Source: FEN-1219 sp964457725
GTDB taxonomy: Bacteria; Pseudomonadota; Gammaproteobacteria; Steroidobacterales; Rariloculaceae
NCBI GenBank assembly: GCA_964457725.1
Contig: CAYWGQ010000038.1
Span: 1 to 24,801, forward strand
Direction of reading: 5' to 3'
Length of the DNA stretch: 24,801 bases
The translations under genes were made by a program, and so were the position numbers. This document shows, piece by piece, positions 14,560-22,522 of the stretch. Numbering within the stretch: position 1 is the first letter of the stretch; each line of letters begins with the position of its first letter. Below the pieces are notes generated by a model that did not search any database, had not been told where the DNA came from, and saw nothing but the letters and a program-made list of their open reading frames with translations.

Positions 14560-15104
14560 CCGGCCGACGCGACGAACCGAAGTGCTGCGCCGTTGTTGCA
14601 CCAGCGCTCGCCCGTCGGCGGCGGACCGTCGCCGAACACGTGGCCGTGGTGTCCTCCGCAGCGCGCGCAGTGATACTCGGTGCGCGGAATCAGCAGCACG
14701 AAGTCGCGCTTCGTCTCGAACGCATCGGGTATCGTCGTGAAGAAGCTCGGCCAACCGGTGCCGCTGTCGAACTTCATCTCCGACGTGAACAGCGGCCGGT
14801 CGCAGCCGGCACATAGATAGACGCCGCGCTCGTGATTTTCGTTCAGCGGGCTCGTGAACGCGCGCTCCGTGTCCGCTTCGCGCAGCACTCGATAAGCGAG
14901 CGACGGAAGGCGTGCCCGCCATTCCTCCTCCGAAAGCTCGACCCGCTCGCCCGGCTTCGGCACCTCGAGACCGGCCGGCAGGAACTCCCGCCAGCCCGAG
15001 CGGATCGCCTCGAGCGGTCTGTCGGCGGCCTCCGCCCCGCGCCCGCGCGTCACGAGCACGAGCGGCGTCGCCGCGAGCACGGCGAGAACTTCTCTGCGGC
15101 GCAT
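14556..15104 (-). CDS. msrB: Exported peptide-methionine (R)-S-oxide reductase
   Basis: MsrB reduces methionine-R-sulfoxide residues in proteins. The 182-residue protein has an N-terminal export signal beginning MRRREVLAVLAATPLVLV, which suggests a periplasmic form; the double-arginine stretch could be Tat-like but lacks a full consensus. Zinc-binding cysteines are C98-x2-C101 (CAGC) and C146-x2-C149 (CARC). GTGWPSF and the catalytic C169 in RWCNNGAALRF are present, so it should be active. The ATG has GGAGGGA upstream; the longer in-frame start is rejected. It diverges from the degQ-like gene and has no sigma-54 element on its own strand. It may protect envelope proteins from oxidation together with the neighbouring protease. 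Confidence 0.95.
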   Translation of the reverse strand: MRRREVLAVLAATPLVLVTRGRGAEAADRPLEAIRSGWREFLPAGLEVPKPGERVELSEEEWRARLPSLAYRVLREADTERAFTSPLNENHERGVYLCAGCDRPLFTSEMKFDSGTGWPSFFTTIPDAFETKRDFVLLIPRTEYHCARCGGHHGHVFGDGPPPTGERWCNNGAALRFVASAG

Positions 15105-15208
15105 GGCGCTCCCTCCGTCATCGTTCTTTCGACCTGTCGTTTCGCAAAACGCGCACAAGATATTGGACCTCGTGCGCCTCGCCGGTTCCCGTGACGGTGG
15201 CCTGCGCG

Positions 15209-15223
15209 TGGCATGCATCTTGC
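15209..15223 (+). promoter_or_regulatory. Sigma-54 promoter (degQ-like protease/DUF2959)
   Basis: TGGCAT-GCATC-TTGC followed by T: exact RpoN-type match in the 166-base divergent gap between msrB and the protease, 47 bases before the ATG at 15271. Confidence 0.78.
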
Positions 15224-15270
15224 TCCGTCACGCACTCGAGCCGTTGCGCAAACCGTCCGAGGATGCCGTC

Positions 15271-16683
15271 ATGAATCGCAAGCTCGCACCGCTCGCCGCC
15301 GGGGCGCTCGCCGGCGCGGCGCTCATCACCTGGCTCCGGTTCGGGGCCGCGGCGTGGCCGTTCGGCGACGGCGAGATACCGACGCTCGCGCCGCTGCTGC
15401 AAGAGGTGACTCCCGCGGTCGTCAACCTCGCGGTCGTCGGCGAAACGGAGGTTACGGGCAGGAACCCGCTGCTCGACGACCCGTTCTTCCGCCGCTTCTT
15501 CGATATTCCGGAGGACGTCGAGCCGCAGCTTCGGCCGCAGCAGAGCATCGGCTCCGGCGTGATCGTGAACGCCCAGGAAGGATTGATCCTGACGAATCAC
15601 CACGTCGTCACCGGAGCGACCAGCATCATCGTGACGACGAGCGACCGCCGGCAATTCGAGGCGACACTCGTCGGCAGCGATCCGGGCACCGACGTCGCGG
15701 TCGTCAAGGTCGACACCGGAGGACAGCGGCTCGCAGAGATCGAGTTCGGCGACTCGGACCGCATCCAGGTCGGCGACTACGTGGTAGCGATCGGCAATCC
15801 GTTCGGGCTCGGGCAGACGGCGACCGCCGGCATCGTCAGCGCGCTCGGCCGCAGCGGCGTGAACGTCGAGAGCTACGAGGACTTCATTCAGACCGATGCA
15901 TCGATCAACCCGGGCAACTCCGGGGGCGCGCTCGTCGGTTTGGACGGCCGGCTGCTCGGCGTCAACACCGCGATCCTCTCGGCGGCCGGGGGCAACATCG
16001 GCATCGGCTTCGCGATCCCGAGCAACATGGCGCACGAGGTCATGGAGCAGATCGTCGAGTATGGCGAGGTACGCCGCGGCAGGCTCGGCATCGTGATCCA
16101 GGACGTGACGCCGGGCCTCGCGAGCGCGCTCGATCTCGGAGTGACCGAAGGGGCGCTCGTGACGCAGGTCGAGCCCGGGACGCCGGCCGAGCAGGCCGGA
16201 ATCATGGCCGGCGACGTCGTGGTCGAGGTGAACGGCGAGGCGATCGTCAGCTCGTCAGACCTTCGCAACGAGATCGGGTTGATGAGAGTCGACGAAGAGG
16301 TGACGCTCACGCTGCTGCGCGGCGGACAGACCCAGACGGTGACCGCGACGATTGCCGAGGCACCGGACACCGCGACCGGCGGAGCGCCTTCGTCGAGTCC
16401 CGGCGGGACGCCCAGCCTCGCCGCGCTCGAAGGCGCCGAGTTGAGCGAGCTGCCCCCGAATCATCCGCTTTTCGGCAGCATCAGCGGCGTGCTGGTCGCC
16501 GCCGTGCGACAGGGATCGCCGGCTTGGCGGCACGGCCTGCGCGCGAACGACGTGATCACCGCCGTCAATCGGATGCCCGTCGCTTCCGTCGCGGAGCTTT
16601 CCGCCGCCATCGGCCAAGCGGAGCTGCCGCTCGCGCTGCAGGTGCGCCGCGACGGCCGTCAGCTCTTTCTGCTCGTGCAGTGA
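15271..16683 (+). CDS. DegQ/DegP-type periplasmic serine protease with two PDZ domains
   Basis: HtrA-family protease of 470 residues. An N-terminal hydrophobic segment (5-30) acts as signal or anchor. The trypsin-like domain (about 38-250) has the full triad: H111 in TNHHVV, D141 in GTDVAVV and S217 in NPGNSGGAL. PDZ1 lies at about 262-360 (RGRLGIVIQDV, GTPAEQAGIMAGDVVVEVNG). A Ser/Gly/Pro-rich linker precedes PDZ2 at about 395-470 (GSPAWRHGLRANDVITAVN). It would degrade or chaperone misfolded periplasmic proteins. The ATG has GAGGA eight bases upstream. It lies under a sigma-54 promoter, unlike the usual envelope-stress (RpoE) control of degP, and two bases ahead of the DUF2959 lipoprotein gene. 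Confidence 0.93.
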   Translation: MNRKLAPLAAGALAGAALITWLRFGAAAWPFGDGEIPTLAPLLQEVTPAVVNLAVVGETEVTGRNPLLDDPFFRRFFDIPEDVEPQLRPQQSIGSGVIVNAQEGLILTNHHVVTGATSIIVTTSDRRQFEATLVGSDPGTDVAVVKVDTGGQRLAEIEFGDSDRIQVGDYVVAIGNPFGLGQTATAGIVSALGRSGVNVESYEDFIQTDASINPGNSGGALVGLDGRLLGVNTAILSAAGGNIGIGFAIPSNMAHEVMEQIVEYGEVRRGRLGIVIQDVTPGLASALDLGVTEGALVTQVEPGTPAEQAGIMAGDVVVEVNGEAIVSSSDLRNEIGLMRVDEEVTLTLLRGGQTQTVTATIAEAPDTATGGAPSSSPGGTPSLAALEGAELSELPPNHPLFGSISGVLVAAVRQGSPAWRHGLRANDVITAVNRMPVASVAELSAAIGQAELPLALQVRRDGRQLFLLVQ

Positions 16684-16685
16684 GC

Positions 16686-17339
16686 ATGGAGGCAAGCCGA
16701 GCCGGTCGTTCGCTGCTCCTCGTGACCGTGCTCGGCGGCCTCGCCGCCTGCAGCACCGTCTACTACCGGACGCTCGACGCGCTCGGCGTCGAGAAGCGCA
16801 CGGTGCTCGTCGACCGCGTCGAAGATGCGCGCGACCGGCAGAACGAAGCGAAGGAGCAGTTCGCGTCGGCGCTCGAGGCTTTCCGCGCGGTGGTGGCGTT
16901 CGAAGGCGGCGACCTCGAGTCGCTGTACGATCGACTGAACGGCAACTACGAGCGGAGCGAGCGCCGCGCCGCAGCCGTGCGCGATCGAATCGACGGCGTC
17001 GAGGACGTGGCAGGCCGGCTGTTCGAAGAATGGGAGGACGAGCTCGAGGAATACAGCGACCCGTCGCTGCGCCGGCAGAGCGAGACGCTTCTCGGCAATA
17101 CGCGCGAGCGCTACGCGGACGTGTTGCGGGCGATGCGGCGAGCCGAAGCGACGATGCAGCCCGTGCTCGAGACGCTGCAGGACCAGGTGCTCTTCTTGCG
17201 GCACAACCTGAACGCGCGCGCGGTCGGCGCGCTCGACGCCGAGCTCGACTCGATCGAGCGCGACACGACTGCATTGATCGCCGAGATGGAACGGGCGATC
17301 GCCGAAGCGGACGCGTTCATTCGCGAGATGACGGCCTGA
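16686..17339 (+). CDS. DUF2959 lipoprotein
   Basis: Protein of 217 residues with a clean lipoprotein signal: LAAC lipobox with C22, so it is probably lipid-modified and envelope-bound. The mature part is almost wholly helical coiled coil, rich in Glu, Arg and Ala (about 40-215), typical of DUF2959 (STVYYRTLDALGVEKRTVLVDRVEDARD). Function is unknown. The ATG lies two bases after the protease stop (TGA GC ATG), so it is almost certainly co-translated with the HtrA protease and may be its partner or part of the same stress response. Confidence 0.88.
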   Translation: MEASRAGRSLLLVTVLGGLAACSTVYYRTLDALGVEKRTVLVDRVEDARDRQNEAKEQFASALEAFRAVVAFEGGDLESLYDRLNGNYERSERRAAAVRDRIDGVEDVAGRLFEEWEDELEEYSDPSLRRQSETLLGNTRERYADVLRAMRRAEATMQPVLETLQDQVLFLRHNLNARAVGALDAELDSIERDTTALIAEMERAIAEADAFIREMTA

Positions 17340-17437
17340 CGGGTGTCGCCGAACGGCTGCGGCTCGCGGCGCTCCGATCGCGCACTGGACATTACCAAGT
17401 TTATATAAGCTTTTGACTCAGCTGACTTTCAGACTGA

Positions 17438-17452
17438 TGGCACGTCGCTTGC
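17438..17452 (+). promoter_or_regulatory. Sigma-54 promoter (44-residue exported peptide)
   Basis: TGGCAC-GTCGC-TTGC followed by A: perfect RpoN consensus, 37 bases before the ATG at 17490. The 150-base gap before the peptide also holds an unusually AT-rich patch at 17391-17420 (TTTATATAAGC), a possible IHF or activator region, unproven. Confidence 0.88.
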
Positions 17453-17489
17453 ACCTCCCGATCAGCCGCTTCTGAAGGAGGATCTGACG

Positions 17490-17624
17490 ATGGTGCGACG
17501 ATTATTGCTGCTCGCGGTGCTGCTCGGCGTCCTGCCCGTCCAGTACGGCTGCTCGGCGCTCGCAGGCGGGGTGATCGGCGGAGCGATCGGCGCGGAGGCC
17601 GCCGAGGAAACCAACGAGGATTGA
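17490..17624 (+). CDS. 44-residue exported glycine-zipper peptide
   Basis: A small gene with AAGGAGG eight bases before ATG. The product starts MVRRLLLLAVLLGVLP and has a Cys at residue 21, then ALAGGVIGGAIGAEAAEE, ending TNED. The N-terminus is a signal or lipoprotein signal; the residues before the Cys (QYG) do not fit the standard lipobox, so lipidation is doubtful. The GGxxGGxxG run resembles a short glycine-zipper membrane helix. The strong ribosome site and perfect sigma-54 promoter make it a convincing gene despite its length. Function unknown; it could be a small envelope stress protein or membrane peptide. Confidence 0.75.
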   Translation: MVRRLLLLAVLLGVLPVQYGCSALAGGVIGGAIGAEAAEETNED

Positions 17625-17632
17625 GCGGCGCT

Positions 17633-17662
17633 CCGCACCCGCGTGCGCCCGTGCGGGTGCGG
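17633..17662. terminator. Stem-loop between convergent genes, possible bidirectional terminator
   Basis: Perfect 10-base inverted repeat CCGCACCCGC ... GCGGGTGCGG around a 10-base loop, between the small peptide stop (17624) and the TonB receptor stop (17675, opposite strand). No T-run follows, so it would be an imperfect intrinsic terminator or a transcript-end stabiliser for both convergent transcripts. Confidence 0.6.
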
Positions 17663-17674
17663 TCGCGCTGCGGG

Positions 17675-19699
17675 CTAGAACGTCCAGACGACGCGGACGA
17701 GCGCGCTCCGCTCGATGTAGTGGCCGTCTCCGAACTCGAGGTGACAGGCGTCGTTCGCGTTCATGACCGTGAGCGACGCACGGAGCCGCTCGCTCGGTTC
17801 CCACGACAGGCTGAGATCGACCGCGTCGTAGCTCGGCACGCCGAGGTTCGGCAGCTCGTCGACGTGACGCACGCCGACGTGCAGGTTCAGGTCGAGCGGC
17901 AGAACCAGGTTCGTGTAGAGCGCGGCTTGCGTCTCCGGGCTGTTGCCCGCGATGCCGAGCCGTCCCTCGTCGTGCCCGCCCGGCTTCAGCCCGAGGTCGA
18001 GGTCGAGACGGGAGTATTGGAGCTGGAAGCGCAGCCGCCCGAGCGGCTGCCACGTCGCGACGAACGTGCCGCCCGTCGCCTCGCCTTCGATCAGGTTCGC
18101 CTGGACGGCGTCGAGCACGATATAGGCCGGCGGACCCGGCACTGCGGTCACACCGAGCGGCTCCTGCGAGAACAGCTTGTCGTAGTCGTGCCGGAACAGC
18201 GCGACGTCGAACGAGAGCCGCTCGCCGACTCGCGCACGATACCCGAGCTCGTACGCCTCGAGCTCCTCGGCCTCGAAATCCTCGCTGCCGGCGACGCGGA
18301 TGTAGACCGGAGGCATATTGGGCAGCGCGACGGGCGCGGTGAGCACGAGGTCCTCGTTCAGCCGCGCGGGAATCCGCACCGCGCGCGATGCCGCCGCCCA
18401 CAGCAGCTGCGTCTGCGTGAACGCCCAGGCGAGACGGACGCTCGGCTGGTGCTCGGTCCCCGAGTAGTCGTTCCGCTCGAGCTTCGTGCCGACGGTCAGC
18501 TCGAGCTCGTCGGTCAGCGCGATCCGATCCTGCAGAAACGCGCCGTAGGTTTGATCGGATCGGCTCGGCGGCTCGAACGCCGCGAACGTCGTGCTCTCGA
18601 TGTCGTCGCTCGAGGAGCGCGCCGTGACGCCCCAGAGCAGATCGTGCCGGCCGAGCGGGCGCAGGTGGCGCTGGAAGTCGAGATCGAACGTATCGCGCTT
18701 CTCGCGATACGTGCCCGGAATGTCGCGCTCGGTATGGTCGTAGTAGAGCTGCAGCCGCCACTCCGCATCGCCGTCGAGGCGCTTGAGCCACTGCGCGACG
18801 ACATTGTGGCCCGAGACGTCGATCTCGCCCGGCCGGTCGGGCCCCGGCAGCGTGCCGAGCGTGAAGTCGCCGCGCACGAGCGAGCGCTGCTCGCCGCTGT
18901 ACACGTCGCCCCGCAGCGTGAAGAGAACGTCGGGCGAGGCGTCCCAGCTCATGCGGAAGCCGCCCTGCCGCATCCGCCAGTCGTCGACGCCGTCGCTGCC
19001 GTCCAAGCGCTCGGTCGAATCGCGCTCGAACGATTTCACGTATGCCCTGGCATGCACGTTCTCGCCGGTCTGCGCGCCGTAGCGGAACGCGGCGAACGCT
19101 TCCTCCTCGTTGCCGCCGCCGAGCTCGACCAGCCCGCCCTGCCGTTCGCGGGCCCCGTACGTGACGATGTTGATTACGCCGTTGACCGCGTTCGAGCCCC
19201 AGAGCGTGCCGCCGGGTCCGCCGATCACCTCGATGCGCTCGATGTCGGCGAGCAGCACGTCCTGCGCATCCCAGAACACACCGGCGTAAAGCGGCGAGTA
19301 GACGCTGCGGCCGTCGATCAGCACGAGCAGCTTGTTCGAGAGATCGCTGTTGAAGCCGCGCATCGAGATCGTCCAGGAGCTCGAGCCGTTGCGCGCGACC
19401 TCCACGCCCGGCGCGAGCCTGAGCGCCTCGGCGAGGCTCGTCACGCCGCTGCGGCGAATGTCCTCTGCGGTGATCACGTGCACGGCCGCCGGCACGCGGC
19501 TTACCGGCTCCGCCCGACGCCACGCCGTCCGCACTCGTATCTCACCGAGCTCCTCGATCGACAGGTCGAGCAGGTTCTCGAGCGACGGTTGCGCCGCCGC
19601 CGAGCTCGCGAGCACGGCGAGCAGGACGCACGCAAGCGAGCGGCACGCGCGGCCGGACTCGAGCACCCTCGCACCGCGTTCGCGGAGACCGTCGGTCAA
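17675..19699 (-). CDS. TonB-dependent outer-membrane receptor
   Basis: Outer-membrane beta-barrel receptor of 674 residues that would import an unknown ligand using TonB energy. An N-terminal signal peptide ends ASSAAAQP. The plug domain follows: AVHVITAEDIRRSGVTSLAE, then LRLAPGVEV, SMRGFN, LVLIDGRSVYSPLYAGVFWD and GTLWGSNAVNGVINIVT. The barrel ends with aromatic VRVVWTF, a normal outer-membrane insertion signal. I chose a TTG start with GAGGA seven bases upstream; a GTG at 19666 would also leave a complete signal peptide, and the frame upstream of 19699 is non-coding. It diverges from a CHASE8 kinase gene across 178 bases. This receptor type is often found beside YfiR-like genes, so it may form part of one signalling unit. 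No iron or vitamin operator is recognised. Confidence 0.9.
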   Translation of the reverse strand: MTDGLRERGARVLESGRACRSLACVLLAVLASSAAAQPSLENLLDLSIEELGEIRVRTAWRRAEPVSRVPAAVHVITAEDIRRSGVTSLAEALRLAPGVEVARNGSSSWTISMRGFNSDLSNKLLVLIDGRSVYSPLYAGVFWDAQDVLLADIERIEVIGGPGGTLWGSNAVNGVINIVTYGARERQGGLVELGGGNEEEAFAAFRYGAQTGENVHARAYVKSFERDSTERLDGSDGVDDWRMRQGGFRMSWDASPDVLFTLRGDVYSGEQRSLVRGDFTLGTLPGPDRPGEIDVSGHNVVAQWLKRLDGDAEWRLQLYYDHTERDIPGTYREKRDTFDLDFQRHLRPLGRHDLLWGVTARSSSDDIESTTFAAFEPPSRSDQTYGAFLQDRIALTDELELTVGTKLERNDYSGTEHQPSVRLAWAFTQTQLLWAAASRAVRIPARLNEDLVLTAPVALPNMPPVYIRVAGSEDFEAEELEAYELGYRARVGERLSFDVALFRHDYDKLFSQEPLGVTAVPGPPAYIVLDAVQANLIEGEATGGTFVATWQPLGRLRFQLQYSRLDLDLGLKPGGHDEGRLGIAGNSPETQAALYTNLVLPLDLNLHVGVRHVDELPNLGVPSYDAVDLSLSWEPSERLRASLTVMNANDACHLEFGDGHYIERSALVRVVWTF

Positions 19700-19877
19700 T
19701 ACGAAGTCCTCATCCGCGTAGAAGCGGCTCAGTACAGTGACTCGTGCTCGCGCGGCAACGTGCGAGAACGGCGACGTGACAACCGCAAGGCGTTTCTCTA
19801 AGCTCGGCCGGGGCCCCGCTCGAGAGGTATCGCGATCGCCGTTCGGCCGACCGCCGCCGGCAAGCGCACGCACATAG

Positions 19878-21761
19878 ATGCTCGCCGCTATCCGCCGGTC
19901 GCTTCGTGCAAAAGTCATCGCGATCGTGCTCGTGACGACGAGCATCGCCCTGCTCTCCTCCGCCGCCGTGCTGCTCAGCTACGAGAGCGGCAACTACCGC
20001 GAGTTCCTGCTCAACGACTTGAGGACACAGGCGGAGATCCTCGCCCGCACGAACGCACCGGCGCTCGCGTTCGACGACCCGGAGGATGCGACGACGAACC
20101 TCGCGCTCCTGACGAGCCGCCCGAACATCAACGCGGCGGCGATCTACACGCACGACGGGTTGCTGTTCGCGTCCTATGCCGCGGCGAACGCGACCGTCGA
20201 GCTGCCCGAGCGTCTCGACGGTGAGCTCGACAGGATCGTCGACGACGGAGCCGAGGTCGCTCGAGCGGTGACCGAGGCCGGCAACGTCCTCGGCTTCGTC
20301 TATCTCCACGCCCGCTACGAGCTCGGCGACCGGCTGGTCGCGTACCTGCTGATCCTCGCGACGGTGATGGGCATGAGCCTCCTGATCGCCGGCTTCGTGT
20401 CGCTCTCGCTCGCGGCGAACGTCACGGCTCCGGTTCGACAGCTCACCCGCGCCGCGCGCAAGGTCATCGACGAGCGGGACTTCACCGTGCGGGCCGAGCG
20501 CACGACGGACGACGAGATCGGCGTTCTCGTCGACGCGTTCAACTCGATGCTGGCCGAGGTGGGCCGCCGCGCCGAGGCGCTCGAAGCGTCGAACCGGCGA
20601 CTGAAGCGCGAGAGTGAGGAGCGCCGCGCGGCCGAGCAGGCGTTGCTCCGCGCGGACCAGCGCAAGGACGAGTTCCTCGCGACCCTCGCGCACGAGCTCC
20701 GCAATCCGCTCGCGCCGATGGTCAACGCGATGACCCTGCTCGCGAGCGACGGCGCGGACGCGGGCACCACCGCCCGCGCCCACGAGATCGTCAGCAGACA
20801 GCTCGGGCAGCTCGTCCGGCTCGTCGACGATCTTCTCGACGTCTCTCGAATTACCAGCGGTAAGCTTCTGATAAAGAAGGAGACTGTCGAGCTCTCCACC
20901 GTGATCCAGAACGCGATCGACACGGTCCGGCCGCTGCTCGAATCGCGCGAGCACCCGCTGACGGTCGAGCTGCCGGCGAATCCCGTGTACCTGCAGGCGG
21001 ATCCGGTCAGGCTCGCGCAAGTGTTCTCCAACCTGCTGAACAATGCCGCGAAATACAGCGACCCCGGCGGCGCGATCTCGATCACGTCGGCCGTGAGCGA
21101 CGGCCTCGTCGAAGTCCGCATCACGGACTGCGGCGTCGGCATCTCGGCCGAGACGCTGCCGGAGATCTTCGAGATGTTCGCGCAGGGCGACAACGCCGAG
21201 CGCACGCAGACCGGGCTCGGCGTCGGCCTCGCGCTCGCGAAGCAGCTGGTCGAGCTGCACGGCGGGACGATCGAAGCCGATAGTCCGGGCGTCGGCCGTG
21301 GCAGCATCTTCATCGTGCGGCTGCCAGTGCGCGCCGCGCTGACGGCCGAGCGCCCGTCCGACGTGCTCGCGGCCGCGCGCGACGCCTCCGCGCAGCCGCG
21401 TCAGCGCGTGCTTCTGGTCGACGACAACGTCGATTTCGCGTCGAGCCTCGCGCTGCTGCTCGAAGGCATGGGGCACACCGTCGAGGTCTGTCACGACGGG
21501 GCCGCCGCCCTCGCCTGCGTCAAGACCTTCGCGCCCGACGTCGCGTTCCTCGACATCGGCCTGCCGGACATGAGCGGCTACGACCTCGCGCGCGAGCTGC
21601 GCGCGTCGCCGGGATTCGAAGGTCTCGTGCTCGTTGCGGTCTCGGGATGGGGCCAGCAGCAAGATCGCCAGCGCTCGGAGGAAGCGGGCTTCGCGCTGCA
21701 TCTGGTGAAGCCCGTCGAGATCAAGCAGATCGAGTTAGCACTCCGCTCGCTGGTGCGCTAA
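19878..21761 (+). CDS. CHASE8-HAMP hybrid sensor histidine kinase
   Basis: Inner-membrane hybrid kinase of 627 residues. TM1 is at about 12-34 and the periplasmic CHASE8-like domain at about 35-152 (YREFLLNDLRTQAEILARTNAPAL, FDDPEDATTNLALL, INAAAIYTHDG). TM2 is at about 153-178 and HAMP at about 179-232. A coiled coil leads to HisKA with H272 in LAHELRNP. HATPase boxes are SNLLNNAAKYS, ITDCGVGI and GLGVGLAL. The C-terminal receiver spans about 508-627 with acidic pair D515/D516, phospho-acceptor D559 (FLDIGLPDM) and K611, so phosphorelay to a separate protein is likely. CHASE8-HAMP is also the sensory half of the diguanylate cyclase YfiN; here the GGDEF output is replaced by a kinase. YfiR follows directly, consistent with control of this sensor by YfiR. 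Confidence 0.92.
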   Translation: MLAAIRRSLRAKVIAIVLVTTSIALLSSAAVLLSYESGNYREFLLNDLRTQAEILARTNAPALAFDDPEDATTNLALLTSRPNINAAAIYTHDGLLFASYAAANATVELPERLDGELDRIVDDGAEVARAVTEAGNVLGFVYLHARYELGDRLVAYLLILATVMGMSLLIAGFVSLSLAANVTAPVRQLTRAARKVIDERDFTVRAERTTDDEIGVLVDAFNSMLAEVGRRAEALEASNRRLKRESEERRAAEQALLRADQRKDEFLATLAHELRNPLAPMVNAMTLLASDGADAGTTARAHEIVSRQLGQLVRLVDDLLDVSRITSGKLLIKKETVELSTVIQNAIDTVRPLLESREHPLTVELPANPVYLQADPVRLAQVFSNLLNNAAKYSDPGGAISITSAVSDGLVEVRITDCGVGISAETLPEIFEMFAQGDNAERTQTGLGVGLALAKQLVELHGGTIEADSPGVGRGSIFIVRLPVRAALTAERPSDVLAAARDASAQPRQRVLLVDDNVDFASSLALLLEGMGHTVEVCHDGAAALACVKTFAPDVAFLDIGLPDMSGYDLARELRASPGFEGLVLVAVSGWGQQQDRQRSEEAGFALHLVKPVEIKQIELALRSLVR

Positions 21762-21887
21762 CGCCGAACATGATTAACTCGCAGGTCTAATAACCAGAGC
21801 AGACCCCTGGACGTCAACGACTGGAAACGCATCGGCCGAGATTCGGCCGGTCGAGCATTCGCATTTTGCGCCGTTGCGCTCTTCTGC

Positions 21888-22472
21888 GTGCTCGGGCCGC
21901 TCGACGTCGCGCAAACGCAAGAAGCCGTCTTCTCGGAGGACGAGATCAAGGCCGCGTTCCTCTATCACTTCGGCACGTATGTCCAATGGCCGGCGCCGAG
22001 CGTCGAGCCGGTCACGATCGGCGTCCTCGGGGCGGCGAGTGTCGCGGATCGGCTCGAGGCGTTCCTGCCGAACCGCACGATTCAGGGCCGCCCCGTCGAG
22101 GCTCGGCGGCTCGAGTCGCTCGACGAGCTCGACGGCGTCGAGATGCTGTTCATCGGCGCCGAGCACAATCACGAGCTCGAGCAGCTGATCGAGCGCGTCC
22201 GCGACCTGCCCGTGCTGACGGTCACGCATTCGGAAACGGGGCTCGACAGCGGGGCGATCGTCAACTTTCAGCTCGTCGAGCAGCGGGTTCACTTCGAGAT
22301 TTCCGTGCCGGCGGCGGATCGCGCCGGCCTGATGGTGAGCTCACGGCTGCTGTCGGCCGCATTGCGGGTTCGCACGTCCTGGTGCGGCCTCGACTGCGCG
22401 GCACGCGGCCCCGCGCGACTTCTTTTTGCGATCGGGGAACCTGCCGCGAGCTCGCGGCGCTCGCCCGCATGA
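21888..22472 (+). CDS. YfiR-family (DUF4154) periplasmic protein
   Basis: YfiR-like domain protein, 194 residues from the GTG used here. Diagnostic features are IKAAFLYHFGTYVQWP at the start of the domain, ITIGVLG-like VTIGVLGAAS, FIGAEHN, PVLTVTHSE and VHFEISVPAADRAGLMVSSRLLSAALRV at the end. In Pseudomonas YfiR is a periplasmic repressor of the diguanylate cyclase YfiN. The GTG start gives no signal peptide, but the frame stays open upstream to 21774. Residues encoded at 21831-21893 (RIGRDSAGRAFAFCAVALFC, then VLG) look like a signal peptide. The true start therefore probably lies upstream at a rare codon (for example CTG 21807) that I cannot prove. Two cysteines (SWCGLDCAAR) lie near the C-terminus. 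Likely an operon with the CHASE8 kinase. Confidence 0.85.
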   Translation: MLGPLDVAQTQEAVFSEDEIKAAFLYHFGTYVQWPAPSVEPVTIGVLGAASVADRLEAFLPNRTIQGRPVEARRLESLDELDGVEMLFIGAEHNHELEQLIERVRDLPVLTVTHSETGLDSGAIVNFQLVEQRVHFEISVPAADRAGLMVSSRLLSAALRVRTSWCGLDCAARGPARLLFAIGEPAASSRRSPA

Positions 22473-22522
22473 GCGTTCTTGTTCCCGATCCATGAAGGGT
22501 TTGCAGTTCTTGGAGGGCCGTC

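Noticed and set aside
15105..15208. Possible sigma-54 promoter for msrB on the minus strand (GTGCGCGTTTTGC)
   Set aside because: A TTGC is present but the -24 GG is missing at the required distance.
17401..17430. TTGACT in the AT-rich patch as a sigma-70 -35 box for the small peptide
   Set aside because: No acceptable -10 element at 16-18 bases, while a perfect sigma-54 element lies just downstream.
19700..19877. Possible sigma-54 promoters for the TonB receptor or CHASE8 kinase
   Set aside because: Several TTGC or CTTGC tracts occur but none has GG ten bases before GC; no confident promoter of any class could be named.
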